Origin: Chloroflexota bacterium
Lineage (GTDB): Bacteria > Chloroflexota > Dehalococcoidia > DSGV01
Direction of reading: 5' to 3'
NCBI GenBank assembly: GCA_021787985.1
Contig: JAJYLG010000015.1
Span: forward strand, 1 to 48,342
Length of the DNA stretch: 48,342 nucleotides
Both the position numbers and the translations under genes were made by a program. This document shows, in pieces, positions 1-7,054 of the stretch. Each line of letters starts with the position of its first letter. Position 1 is the stretch's first letter. Below the pieces are notes generated by a model that made no database searches, was not told where the DNA came from, and worked only from the letters and a program-made list of their open reading frames with translations.

Positions 1-112
1 ACTCGCTGCTGCCTCCGCCTGACTCCAGCTGCCTGACAGTACCTGGGTGAGCGCCTGCAGTCGTTTCTGCGCCCTGCTGGTCAACGTGATCCCTTCCTCT
101 CGCATGAGAGGA

Positions 113-133
113 CAAAATCACTGGCCATCGACA
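113..133 (+). repeat. 21-base element shared with the gntR promoter region
   Basis: This stretch matches positions 23486-23506 at 20 of 21 bases; the core is tcactggccatcgaca. Both copies lie on the plus strand, about 55-90 bases upstream of a plus-strand gene start. It could be a shared operator, a relic of a duplicated promoter, or chance. No clear dyad symmetry is visible inside it. Apart from this element, bases 1-188 show no gene I can support. Confidence 0.4.
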
Positions 134-188
134 GGTTGCGGACATGAAGTGTACTCTTGAGGTACATCAATCCAATATGGAGGTGGTC

Positions 189-725
189 ATGGCCGATCCC
201 GAGATCGAGGCGATGTCCGCTGTGGCGACTGCCGTGGCGGCCCTGCAGGAGGACGAACGCGACCGAGTCTTGCGATGGGCGGCGGAGCGATACGGCGTGA
301 CCCTGGGCAGGAGCTGTGGTCGTCGCGGGGCTGCAGGTGGTGGAGGGGCGGCTGATGACACTGCGAGAGGCGACGTGACGGAGGATGAGATCGCCGCCGA
401 GGCTCCCGAGTTCGAGCACTTCGCCGAGCTCTTCGCGGCGGCCCAGCCGAAGACGAACGAGGACAAAGCGCTTGTGGCGGCGTACTGGCTGCAGGAAATC
501 AAAGGGCAGAACAAGTGGCAGGCCGCTTCTCTGCAGACGGAACTCAAGAACACGGGCAATGCCATCGCGAACATTACGGACGCTCTTAGCGGCAACATGC
601 GGCAGAAGCCCCCGCGCATCATCCAGTTGCAGAAGTCGGGTAGCGCCAGGCAGGCACGCAAGACGTACAAGGTCACTCGCGAGGGCCTCGGTTATGTCCA
701 GCTCATGCTCGGCCACGGTGGCTGA
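189..725 (+). CDS. Hypothetical protein with winged-helix-like C-terminus, partner of HEPN gene
   Basis: Unknown function, 178 residues. The start at 189 is chosen because GGAGGTG lies just upstream; an in-frame ATG at 144 has no such site. The N-terminus (residues 1-37) is a helical segment rich in A, E and R (EAMSAVATAVAAL, then RVLRWAAERYGV). A Gly/Ala-rich low-complexity linker runs to about residue 65. The C-terminal ~90 residues (KALVAAYWLQ, then LQTELKNTGNAIANITDAL, then KTYKVTREGLGYVQLML) look like a winged helix with a wing and a terminal helix. From memory, proteins of this layout occur as uncharacterised accessory genes in many bacteria; I cannot name a family. The next gene starts one base after its stop, so the two are almost certainly co-translated. 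The role may be regulatory or an adaptor for the HEPN partner. Confidence 0.7.
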   Translation: MADPEIEAMSAVATAVAALQEDERDRVLRWAAERYGVTLGRSCGRRGAAGGGGAADDTARGDVTEDEIAAEAPEFEHFAELFAAAQPKTNEDKALVAAYWLQEIKGQNKWQAASLQTELKNTGNAIANITDALSGNMRQKPPRIIQLQKSGSARQARKTYKVTREGLGYVQLMLGHGG

Positions 726-726
726 C

Positions 727-1503
727 GTGGGACTCGCACCAGAGGACGCCTTCTCGGCCTTGCCGGCCAGTCTGCGCGACGACCTGCTGATGGCGTTCAA
801 CGAGATCGTCAAGAACTACCGCGAGCACAAGTGGGAGCCGTCAGAGCTAAACGGCGGCAAGTTGTGCGAGGCGGTATACACAATCACCGAGGGCTGGCTG
901 GAGGGCCACAAGTACCCAAAGCGCGCCAAGAAGCCCAATCAGTTCCCGGACACTTGCTGGGCTCTGGCGCAGAAGTATGCGCATGTCCCTGACAGTAGGT
1001 CGCCCAGGATCTTGATCCCACGCATGATGATCGGCTTGTACGACATCCGCAACAACCGTGGGGTGGGACATGCGGGTGCCGAGGTGGACCCGAACCACAT
1101 GGACGCGACGATCGTGCTGTACACGGCCAAGTGGCTGATGGCTGAGTTGGTTCGGCTACTGCACACCCTCACGACGCAGGAGGCCACCGCGATCGTCGAC
1201 GGGCTCATTGAGCGTGAGGTCACGTGGGTGTGGACGCACGGGGACAAGAAACGTGTCCTCCGCACCGGCATGACCTGGAAGCAGCAGACCCTTGTACTGC
1301 TCCTGACGGAACCGGGTGACGTCGCCGAGGCGGACTTGTTCCAGTGGCTGGAGCACCCCGGGATGCAGAGTTTTCGGAAGGACGTCTTGAAGCCGCTGCA
1401 CAAGACGCGGCAGGCCGAATACGACACGGACAAGCGGACCATTCGGTTGCTTCCGCCAGGCGTGACGGCCGCCGAAACGCTCGTCGCCAACATCTCGTCG
1501 TGA
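727..1503 (+). CDS. HEPN-motif protein with C-terminal winged-helix-like domain
   Basis: Predicted 258 residues from GTG 727; ATG 694 and GTG 718 are alternatives that would overlap the previous gene. Residues 15-145 are helical and carry LYDIRNNRGVGHAG, in which R108 and H115 form the R-N-x5-H pattern typical of HEPN RNases and of HEPN domains in abortive-infection and toxin proteins. The C-terminal ~100 residues (MTWKQQTLVLLLTE, then LFQWLEHPGMQSFRKDVLKPLH) look like a winged helix. The protein is likely cytosolic; no signal peptide or membrane helix is seen. With the preceding gene it makes a two-gene unit. A defence or toxin-like role is inference from the motif and from its position beside a truncated gene. 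A catalytically silent HEPN scaffold is possible. Confidence 0.65.
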   Translation: MGLAPEDAFSALPASLRDDLLMAFNEIVKNYREHKWEPSELNGGKLCEAVYTITEGWLEGHKYPKRAKKPNQFPDTCWALAQKYAHVPDSRSPRILIPRMMIGLYDIRNNRGVGHAGAEVDPNHMDATIVLYTAKWLMAELVRLLHTLTTQEATAIVDGLIEREVTWVWTHGDKKRVLRTGMTWKQQTLVLLLTEPGDVAEADLFQWLEHPGMQSFRKDVLKPLHKTRQAEYDTDKRTIRLLPPGVTAAETLVANISS

Positions 1504-1847
1504 TGCGCGAACTTCGGTGCGCTCAATGCCGAAGGTTCGACCCCGAATGGGGACATGCTTGACCACGCGATGGCCTGGTGCGCCGCAGGTCCGTTTCGAC
1601 CGCCGCCAGGTCCACCCGGGACGGGCAGTGATGGCGCAACCGATAGGCCTGCTACTGGCACGCCCGTGAGCAGTACAGCATCCGCACCGATCTCGGGAGT
1701 GCCGTGCAGACGGGGCAGGGCCGCACTACCGTGCGTGACGCTGCGCGTGACGGTTGGTGGCTCATGCCCCGCTCCCGTGGCTTTGGGCACTGGCAGCCAG
1801 CTTGTCTTTGAGTCGGTAGCTCGGCCCTCGGCATTCCCGACCCGGTA
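1504..1847. other. Gene-poor junction between the HEPN pair and a truncated dppC
   Basis: No convincing gene is seen in these ~340 bases. Open frames exist but have no family resemblance and no good ribosome-binding site. The segment joins the island-like pair to the broken dppC, so it probably holds the recombination junction. No direct repeats, integrase or transposase ends were recognised. Confidence 0.5.
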
Positions 1848-2096
1848 TTGATGGCCACGATCCAGCTCGGTGCGGCCATCCTTGCCGAGGCTAGCCTCTC
1901 CTTCCTCCAGTTCGGCATCCCAGACCCGGTGCCGAGCTGGGGGCGGATGCTGAGCGGCATCGCCCAGGCGCGCGTCCGAACGGACCCCTGGCTCTCGGTC
2001 TGGCCGGGGCTTTTCATCGCCCTGGCTGTATTCGGCTTCAACATGCTGGGCGACGCGCTGCGCGATGTGCTCGACCCGCGGCTGCGCGGGGGGTGA
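1848..2096 (+). pseudogene. dppC C-terminal remnant (dipeptide/oligopeptide ABC permease)
   Basis: This frame encodes about 80 residues that match only the end of DppC/OppC-type inner-membrane permeases: a LGAAILAEASLSFL segment, PSWGRMLS, a last hydrophobic helix and the family-typical terminus LGDALRDVLDPRLRGG. A full protein has roughly 290 residues, so the N-terminal two thirds, including most membrane helices and the EAA loop, are absent. It resembles the end of the intact permease at 25329-26225 but is clearly diverged, so it is not a fresh duplicate of that gene. It looks like a gene cut by recombination when the left-hand island arrived. Confidence 0.8.
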
Positions 2097-2204
2097 CAGT
2101 GCTCCCCGGCTGACCATTCCAGTCATGACCGGCATCCCGGTGCCCGAGCTGGCGGAAGCGGTGCCCCCCTGCCTGCCGGCGGGAGGGCGGCGCACCGACC
2201 GCGG

Positions 2205-2618
2205 TCAGATCGTCCGGGTGGCGCGCCGCAGATCGGCCAGGTGCCTGACGGTGCCAACGATCTCGGCCGCTTGCGCCCCCGGGCCGAAGACCGCGGCCAC
2301 ACCCTTCCGGATGAGGGCCTGCCGGTCGGACTCGGTGATAACGGAGCCACCGACCACGACGGGCACGTGGGTCGGCTCTTCCGCGAGCCGCCGAAGCAGC
2401 TCGTCGATGTGGTAGATGTACTCCCATGAGTGGCAGCTCACGCCGACCACGTCCACGTCCTCATCGACCGCCGTGGTGGCGATCCTCTCCGGCAGGTTGA
2501 AGCGACCCAGGTAGATGACCTCCACGCCCGCGTCGCGCAGGATCCGCGCGACGGCCAGCGCCCCCGTTTCGTGCTGGTCGAGGCCCAGGATGGCGATCAA
2601 TGCGCGGACAGGTTCCAT
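2205..2618 (-). CDS. B12-binding small subunit of acyl-CoA mutase
   Basis: This 137-residue protein is the cobalamin-binding subunit of a methylmalonyl-CoA-mutase-type enzyme. It carries the DxHxxG motif (D14, H16, G19), whose His is the lower axial cobalt ligand, followed by ALAVARILRDAGVEVIYLG and the VVVGGS segment that binds the nucleotide tail. The start at 2618 is favoured by an upstream GGAGAGGG; a longer in-frame start at 2654 would almost abut the preceding gene. It lies 40 bases after the catalytic subunit and is probably the last gene of the left catabolic arm. The split two-subunit layout is like isobutyryl-CoA and 2-hydroxyisobutyryl-CoA mutases. Confidence 0.9.
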   Translation of the reverse strand: MEPVRALIAILGLDQHETGALAVARILRDAGVEVIYLGRFNLPERIATTAVDEDVDVVGVSCHSWEYIYHIDELLRRLAEEPTHVPVVVGGSVITESDRQALIRKGVAAVFGPGAQAAEIVGTVRHLADLRRATRTI

Positions 2619-2658
2619 CGTGCGCTGCCCTCTCCAAACTTTCTCCGGGCGCACCGGC

Positions 2659-4263
2659 TCAGAGCGCGGCCGCCGCCACGCCGAAGGGGTCGTACGCGGA
2701 ACCGTACGCCATACGCAGCGCGCCGGAGATCTCGCCCAGCGTGGCCCCCGCCTCCATGGCGGCGATGATCGGCCGCATCAGGTCCTCCCGCTCGGCCTTC
2801 GCCGCTCCCAGGACGCCCTGCAGCGCGGCCGCCACGCCCGTCTGGTCGCGGCTGCCCTTGAACTCCTTGATGCGCTCGACGTGGTCCCAGCACGGCTCGA
2901 TCTTGGTAGCCGCGAGCTCCTTGAGCAACGTGTCGTGCTCCTCCGCCATGCGGAACATGTTGACGCCGACGCGAGGGAGCGTCCCGTCCTGGATGGCGCG
3001 CTCCTGCCGCACCATGGCTTCCTCGAACAGGCTTCGGAACCAGCCTCTCTCGCAGAGGTCGAGCGGGCCGCCGAGCGCCTCGATGCGGTCGGTCATCTCG
3101 CCAATGCGCCGCTCGATTTCGCCGGTCAAGTGCTCGACATAATACGAGCCGCCGAGCGGGTCGGCCACCTGTCCCGCGTTGCTCTCGTACTGCACGACCT
3201 GCTGGGTGCGCAGGGCAACGAGGTGCGACTCCGGGCTGGGAGTCCGGTAGGCCTCGTCGAAGGCCGAGATCTCGACCGCCTGCACGCCCGCAAGGGCGAG
3301 CGCCAGCGCCTGGATCGCTCCCCGAATGACGTTGTTGACCGGCTGCTGCGCGGTGAGAGAGCTGCCGGCGGTGTGCGCGGTGATGTTGACGGACCAGGAA
3401 CGCGGATCCTTCGCGCCGAACTCGTCGCGCATCATGCGGGCGAAGAGGCGGCGGGTCGCGCGGATCTTGGCGATCTCCTCGAAGAAGTCCATTCGGCAGT
3501 TCAGCAGGATCGCGATCCGGGGGGCGAAACTGTCGATGTCGAGCCCGCGTTTGAGGAGCTCGCGCACGACCGCGCGGATCTCGATGAAGCCCAGCGCCAT
3601 CTCCTCGACGGCGTCCGGCCCGCCATCGCTGATGTAGTAGGTGTCTTCCACGAAAGAGTGGAACTTGGGCATCTCGCGCGTGCAGAACGCGATCGAGTCG
3701 AGCGTCAGCCGCAGGCGCAGGCTCACCGGCATATGGGTGCGGTAGCCGTAGTCCTCGCAGTAGAGCGGCGTCTGGATCACGGAGCCCCGCAGCACCGCGG
3801 GCGACACGCCGCGGGCCTTGGCGACCGCGTAGAGCCCGGCCACCGCGAACCATCCGGGGAGCGAGTGGGAGAGCGTAATGCGATCGAGCGGAATGCCATC
3901 GTACAGCTCGAAGAAGTCGTCGAGCCGACTCAAAGAGACGCCCTGGGTGCCCACGGCGTTCAGCGCATAGGGATGGTCCGGGTCCAGGCAGGCGGTGGTC
4001 GGGGCATCGCCGATCACATCCAACCCCACGGCCCCGGTTTCGATCAGGTAGCGGAACTGGGCGTTCGACCGCGACGGCGGGCCTTCACCGGACAGCTCAC
4101 GCTGGATCCACGAGTCACGCCGAGCGGGGTCGGACCGACGGCCACGCGTGTACGGGAAGGCTCCCGGGTCGTTCAGCGCGGCGCCGTTGTCCAGGTCGGC
4201 CACGTCCCCCGATGTGTAGAACGGCTTGAGCGGGATCTTGGACTGCGTCTCGAGCTCGGTCAT
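2659..4263 (-). CDS. Divergent B12-dependent acyl-CoA mutase, large subunit
   Basis: This 534-residue protein is a TIM-barrel catalytic subunit of the methylmalonyl-CoA mutase family, which rearranges acyl-CoA carbon skeletons by adenosylcobalamin radical chemistry. Family hallmarks are present: DFFEEIAKIRATRRLFA (residues 259-275), an NxxAHTAGSSLT-like segment (residues 293-304), and LRTQQVV and DPLGGSYYVE (residues 351-377). Substrate-site hallmarks are not. The usual RGxYPTMYxxRxWT region reads RGRRSDPARRDSWIQR (residues 40-55), so the substrate tyrosine is missing. The conserved GYHxxEAG reads TYYISDGG (residues 208-215), replacing the radical-shielding histidine with tyrosine. It therefore probably acts on a substrate other than methylmalonyl-, isobutyryl- or 2-hydroxyisobutyryl-CoA. 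It overlaps the upstream SDR gene by four bases. Confidence 0.85.
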   Translation of the reverse strand: MTELETQSKIPLKPFYTSGDVADLDNGAALNDPGAFPYTRGRRSDPARRDSWIQRELSGEGPPSRSNAQFRYLIETGAVGLDVIGDAPTTACLDPDHPYALNAVGTQGVSLSRLDDFFELYDGIPLDRITLSHSLPGWFAVAGLYAVAKARGVSPAVLRGSVIQTPLYCEDYGYRTHMPVSLRLRLTLDSIAFCTREMPKFHSFVEDTYYISDGGPDAVEEMALGFIEIRAVVRELLKRGLDIDSFAPRIAILLNCRMDFFEEIAKIRATRRLFARMMRDEFGAKDPRSWSVNITAHTAGSSLTAQQPVNNVIRGAIQALALALAGVQAVEISAFDEAYRTPSPESHLVALRTQQVVQYESNAGQVADPLGGSYYVEHLTGEIERRIGEMTDRIEALGGPLDLCERGWFRSLFEEAMVRQERAIQDGTLPRVGVNMFRMAEEHDTLLKELAATKIEPCWDHVERIKEFKGSRDQTGVAAALQGVLGAAKAEREDLMRPIIAAMEAGATLGEISGALRMAYGSAYDPFGVAAAAL

Positions 4264-5102
4264 CCCCGCACCTCCGTGTCGCTCTGCCCGCCCGCGCCGC
4301 CACGCGCGCCGTACGGGAACATCTCTGCCAGGCCCCTGCGGCTGTTGACGAAGCCCACGTTGAGCCCCATGCCTCCGTCGACCGGCACCAGCGCGCCGTT
4401 GATGAACCCGGCCTCATCCGAAGCGAGGAATACGATGAGCGCGGCCACCTCGCCCGGCTCGCCCAGCCGCTTCGTCGGAGTTGACTCGATGGCGTGCTCG
4501 AGGAGCTCGGGCGGCATCGCGCGCACATTCGGCGTCGCGATCAGTCCCGGCAGGACCGCGTTGCAGGCGACCCCGTGACCCGCGTACTCGAGCGTGACGG
4601 TCCGCGTGAGACCGAGCAGCCCCGCCTTGCTGGCCGCGTAGCCCGCCTGCCGGTGGAGCCCTCCGACGGCGGCCATGGACGAAACATTGATGATACGGCC
4701 CCATCCGCGCTCGGCCATCGGCACGATGACCTCTCGGATCATGTTGAAGGCGCCGGTGAGGTTGACCGCAAGCTCGCGCTCCCACGCGGACAGCGGCATT
4801 CCCGTAATCGAGCCGATATTGTTCACGATGCCGGCGTTGTTGACCAGCACGTCGATCTGCCCGAGCCTCTGGCGGATCCGCTCGACCCCGTCGTGGACCG
4901 CGGCCGCTTCCGCGATGTCGAACATTTCCGCTGCCGCCCGCCGGCCCAACCTCTCGACGGCATCCGACGTCTCGTGGACCTTCCCGTCCCGATCTACCAG
5001 CCCCACGTCCGCGCCCGCTTCGGCGAGCAGCAGACTCGTAGCTCGTCCGATACCGCCGGCGGCGCCGGTGACGAGCGCCACTCTGCCGTTGAGTCCACCC
5101 AT
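4260..5102 (-). CDS. SDR family oxidoreductase
   Basis: This 280-residue classical short-chain dehydrogenase probably oxidises a hydroxyacyl-CoA or alcohol with NAD+. TGAAGGIG is the dinucleotide loop, LVDRDG has the acidic residue that favours NAD+, and NNAG, then SSMAA and YAASK supply the catalytic Ser-Tyr-Lys. It extends ~25 residues past the usual C-terminal GGMGL segment. ATG 5102 is preceded by GGAGGG at four bases' distance; GTG 5105 is an alternative. It shares an ATGA overlap with the mutase large subunit, so the two are translationally coupled and the SDR may act just before or after the rearrangement. Confidence 0.85.
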   Translation of the reverse strand: MGGLNGRVALVTGAAGGIGRATSLLLAEAGADVGLVDRDGKVHETSDAVERLGRRAAAEMFDIAEAAAVHDGVERIRQRLGQIDVLVNNAGIVNNIGSITGMPLSAWERELAVNLTGAFNMIREVIVPMAERGWGRIINVSSMAAVGGLHRQAGYAASKAGLLGLTRTVTLEYAGHGVACNAVLPGLIATPNVRAMPPELLEHAIESTPTKRLGEPGEVAALIVFLASDEAGFINGALVPVDGGMGLNVGFVNSRRGLAEMFPYGARGGAGGQSDTEVRG

Positions 5103-5157
5103 CACGCCCTCCTCGTTTCAGCGCCTCCCACTCGCCGCCGGGGAGGCGCAAGCCCCA

Positions 5158-5283
5158 TCACACCGCTGGGAGGCCCATGGGCTCCGCCGTCGGTTGGCAG
5201 TCGAGCTGCCCCTCGGATCGGCGCAGCGCCACGCGCATCATGTGCTCGGTATGTTCCGCGATCCGGGGCGCACCGTCCAGGCT
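5158..5283 (-). pseudogene. CaiB/BaiF CoA-transferase C-terminal remnant
   Basis: A 41-codon frame ending at the stop at 5158-5160 reads SLDGAPRIAEHTEHMMRVAL and onward. It matches the end of the intact CoA-transferase at 13249-14478 (RLDRAPKIAEHTEHVMREVL). An in-frame stop at 5296-5298 and loss of similarity upstream show the rest of the gene is gone. The spacer between this remnant and the SDR at 4260 also resembles the spacer between the intact transferase and the SDR at 12447, so an ancestral CaiB-SDR unit was duplicated and this CaiB copy decayed. Confidence 0.75.
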
Positions 5284-5331
5284 CTCAGGGGCGCCTCAGG
5301 ATCCCGCACCCTCCCGTTCCACGAGCGAACC

Positions 5332-5352
5332 GCCTGCCTGCAGCAGGCAGGC
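5332..5352. repeat. Palindromic GC-rich repeat, copy 1
   Basis: CCTGCCTGCAGCAGGCAGG with one flanking base on each side forms a near-perfect hairpin with a single unpaired centre. An identical 20-base core occurs at 35637-35656. It lies in the gene-free stretch 5103-5419, which otherwise holds only the CaiB remnant. There is no T-tract, so it is more like a dispersed REP-type palindrome than a standard terminator. Confidence 0.6.
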
Positions 5353-5419
5353 ACTCGAGACGGAACGGAGCGCACCATTGCCCCGCGCGCCGCCCCGTCA
5401 CGCTGCGAGCGGTCGCGCG

Positions 5420-6199
5420 CTACTCGAGCAGACTCCAACCTCCGTCGGCGATGATGACCTGGCCCACGATCCAGTCGGCGTCGGGGCTGCACAGGAACGC
5501 GATCACGCGTGCTATCTCCTGCGGCGAGGCGACCCGCCCCCGCGGCGTGCGCCGAACCCACTCGCCGACGGCTTCCGCATACCCACCCTCGTAACGGCCG
5601 GCCGCGTACGTCCGCGCCGACCCGGTATCGACAAACCCCGGCAGCACGGCGTTGACGTTGATGCCGTGGGGCGCGAGCTCGACCGCTAGATAGCGAGTGA
5701 GCGTTTCGAGCGCTGCCTTGGCCGCCGCCAGCACACCGTGCCCGCGCATCACGCGGACCGTGTCGATGCCGGAGACCGTCACGATGCTGCCGCGGCGACC
5801 CGCCATCAGCGGTACGGCCCCCTGCACCAGGAGGAGCGCCGAGTGCACCACGGTCTGCATCGTAAGCGCCACGTTGTGCGGCTGGGCGTCGAGCAGCGGC
5901 TTGAATGCCGTTGACGCCGCGTTCGCGACGAGCACGTCCAAATGGCCGAGCTCGCGCTCCACGACCCGCATCATGGCGCGGACCTCATCCTCGGCGGCGA
6001 GATCCGCGCGCACCACCAGTGCCCGCCGGCCCAACTCGCGCGCCTCCCGCGCCGCCGCCTCTGCCTCGGCGGCGTCTCGTCGGTAGTGCACGACCACGTC
6101 GGCCCCGCGCTCCGCCAGCAGGCGCACCGTCGCGCGCCCGATGCCACGCGAGCTTCCCGTGACGAGCGCGACCTGCCCATCGGACCGCGGCTCGCTCAT
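5420..6199 (-). CDS. FabL-like SDR lacking the catalytic tyrosine
   Basis: This 259-residue protein resembles FabL-type enoyl reductases: KAALETLTRYLAVELAPHGI and a C-terminal GQVIIADGGWSLLE are very like that family from memory. TGSSRGIG binds the dinucleotide, and HYRRD suggests NADP(H). The active site is unusual. The segment RVMRGHGVLAAAKAALE has His at the position of the FabL tyrosine (Tyr-x6-Lys) and Leu at the classical SDR position (Tyr-x3-Lys). Either the histidine replaces tyrosine as proton donor, or the protein is a non-catalytic or altered reductase. It sits 24 bases before the BadI-like gene's stop, in the same operon. An enoyl-CoA reductase role is inference. Confidence 0.75.
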   Translation of the reverse strand: MSEPRSDGQVALVTGSSRGIGRATVRLLAERGADVVVHYRRDAAEAEAAAREARELGRRALVVRADLAAEDEVRAMMRVVERELGHLDVLVANAASTAFKPLLDAQPHNVALTMQTVVHSALLLVQGAVPLMAGRRGSIVTVSGIDTVRVMRGHGVLAAAKAALETLTRYLAVELAPHGINVNAVLPGFVDTGSARTYAAGRYEGGYAEAVGEWVRRTPRGRVASPQEIARVIAFLCSPDADWIVGQVIIADGGWSLLE

Positions 6200-6223
6200 G
6201 CGCGCTCTCCGAACACCGACCGC

Positions 6224-7018
6224 CTACCGCCGGAAGCGGCCGAAGTCGGGCTTGCGACGCTCGACGAAGGCATTGCGGCCCTCGACCGCCTCGTCGGTGC
6301 CGTAGTAGAGCGCCAGCGATGACATGCCGAGCCCGCCGATGCCTTTGATGTGAGCCGTCTCGGCATTGAACGAGATCTTGGCGATCTTGAGCGCGGTGGG
6401 GCTCATCGCCAGGATCTCGCGCGCCCACTCGCGCGCCTCGTCCATCAGGCGGTCAGCCGGCACCACCGTGTTCACCAGGCCCATCTCGAGCGCCTCTTGC
6501 GCCGAGTACTGGCGGCACAGGTACCAGATCTCCCGCGCCTTCTTCTCGCCGACGACGCGAGTCAGGTAGGCCGTGCCGAAACCGGGGTCAACGCTGCCCA
6601 CCTTTGGCCCCACCTGGCCGAAGCGAGCCGTGTCCGCCGCCATGCTCAGGTCGCACAGCACGTGCAGCACGTGCCCGCCGCCGATCGCGTAGCCGTTCAC
6701 GGCCGCGATGACGGGCTTCGGGATGTCGCGGATGATCTCGTGCAGGTCCTCGACGTCCATCCCGATATCGGAGCGAGAGGGCTTCCCCTGGTAGCCGCCT
6801 TCGCCGCGCACCGACTGGTCGCCACCGGCGGAGAAGGCCCGCGTGCCGGCGCCCGTCAGGATGACGGCGCCGACCGTACGGTCGAGCCACGCGTCTTTGA
6901 AGGCCTCGACCATCTCGTCCACGGTCTGCGCCCGGAAGGAGTTCAAGACCTGCGGCCGGTTGATCGTGATGGTCGCGATCCCGTCTTCCTTCTGGTAGAT
7001 GATGTCTTCGAAGTCCAT
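6224..7018 (-). CDS. badI: BadI-like 2-ketocyclohexanecarboxyl-CoA hydrolase (MenB-type crotonase)
   Basis: This 264-residue crotonase belongs to the MenB/BadI branch. GGDQSVRGEGGYQGK (residues 65-79), GYAIGGGHVLHVLCDL and KKAREIWYLCRQYSAQEA are shared with MenB. MDFEDIIY at the start, FGQVGPKVGSVDPGFGTA (residues 133-150) and SPTALKIAKISFNAETAH fit my memory of BadI, which hydrolytically opens the 2-oxocyclohexane ring to pimelyl-CoA. There are no other menaquinone genes nearby, while BadH-like, BadK-like, ligase and dehydrogenase genes are, which supports the ring-cleaving role. An AAAGGA sequence precedes the ATG. A MenB-type condensing function is the main alternative. Confidence 0.75.
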   Translation of the reverse strand: MDFEDIIYQKEDGIATITINRPQVLNSFRAQTVDEMVEAFKDAWLDRTVGAVILTGAGTRAFSAGGDQSVRGEGGYQGKPSRSDIGMDVEDLHEIIRDIPKPVIAAVNGYAIGGGHVLHVLCDLSMAADTARFGQVGPKVGSVDPGFGTAYLTRVVGEKKAREIWYLCRQYSAQEALEMGLVNTVVPADRLMDEAREWAREILAMSPTALKIAKISFNAETAHIKGIGGLGMSSLALYYGTDEAVEGRNAFVERRKPDFGRFRR

Positions 7019-7054
7019 CGCGTTCCTTTCCCTGTTCGTATCCGCTGGCTTGGC

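Noticed and set aside
1503-1562. A 19-codon frame overlapping the HEPN gene stop (TGATG), with one CxxC.
   Set aside because: It is very short, with a single CxxC and no family resemblance; overlap of an ATG with a stop is common by chance.
1555-1851. A 98-codon plus-strand frame between the HEPN gene and the dppC remnant.
   Set aside because: Low-complexity Pro/Ala/Thr-rich translation, no ribosome-binding site and no recognisable domain; likely a by-product of high GC content.
2159-2190. GC-rich imperfect hairpin between the dppC remnant and the mutase small subunit, considered as a bidirectional terminator.
   Set aside because: The stem is imperfect and there is no T-tract on either strand.
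6224-7018. Annotation as MenB (dihydroxynaphthoyl-CoA synthase).
   Set aside because: The active-site blocks fit BadI at least as well, no menaquinone genes are adjacent, and the neighbours fit alicyclic acid degradation. MenB is kept only as an alternative.
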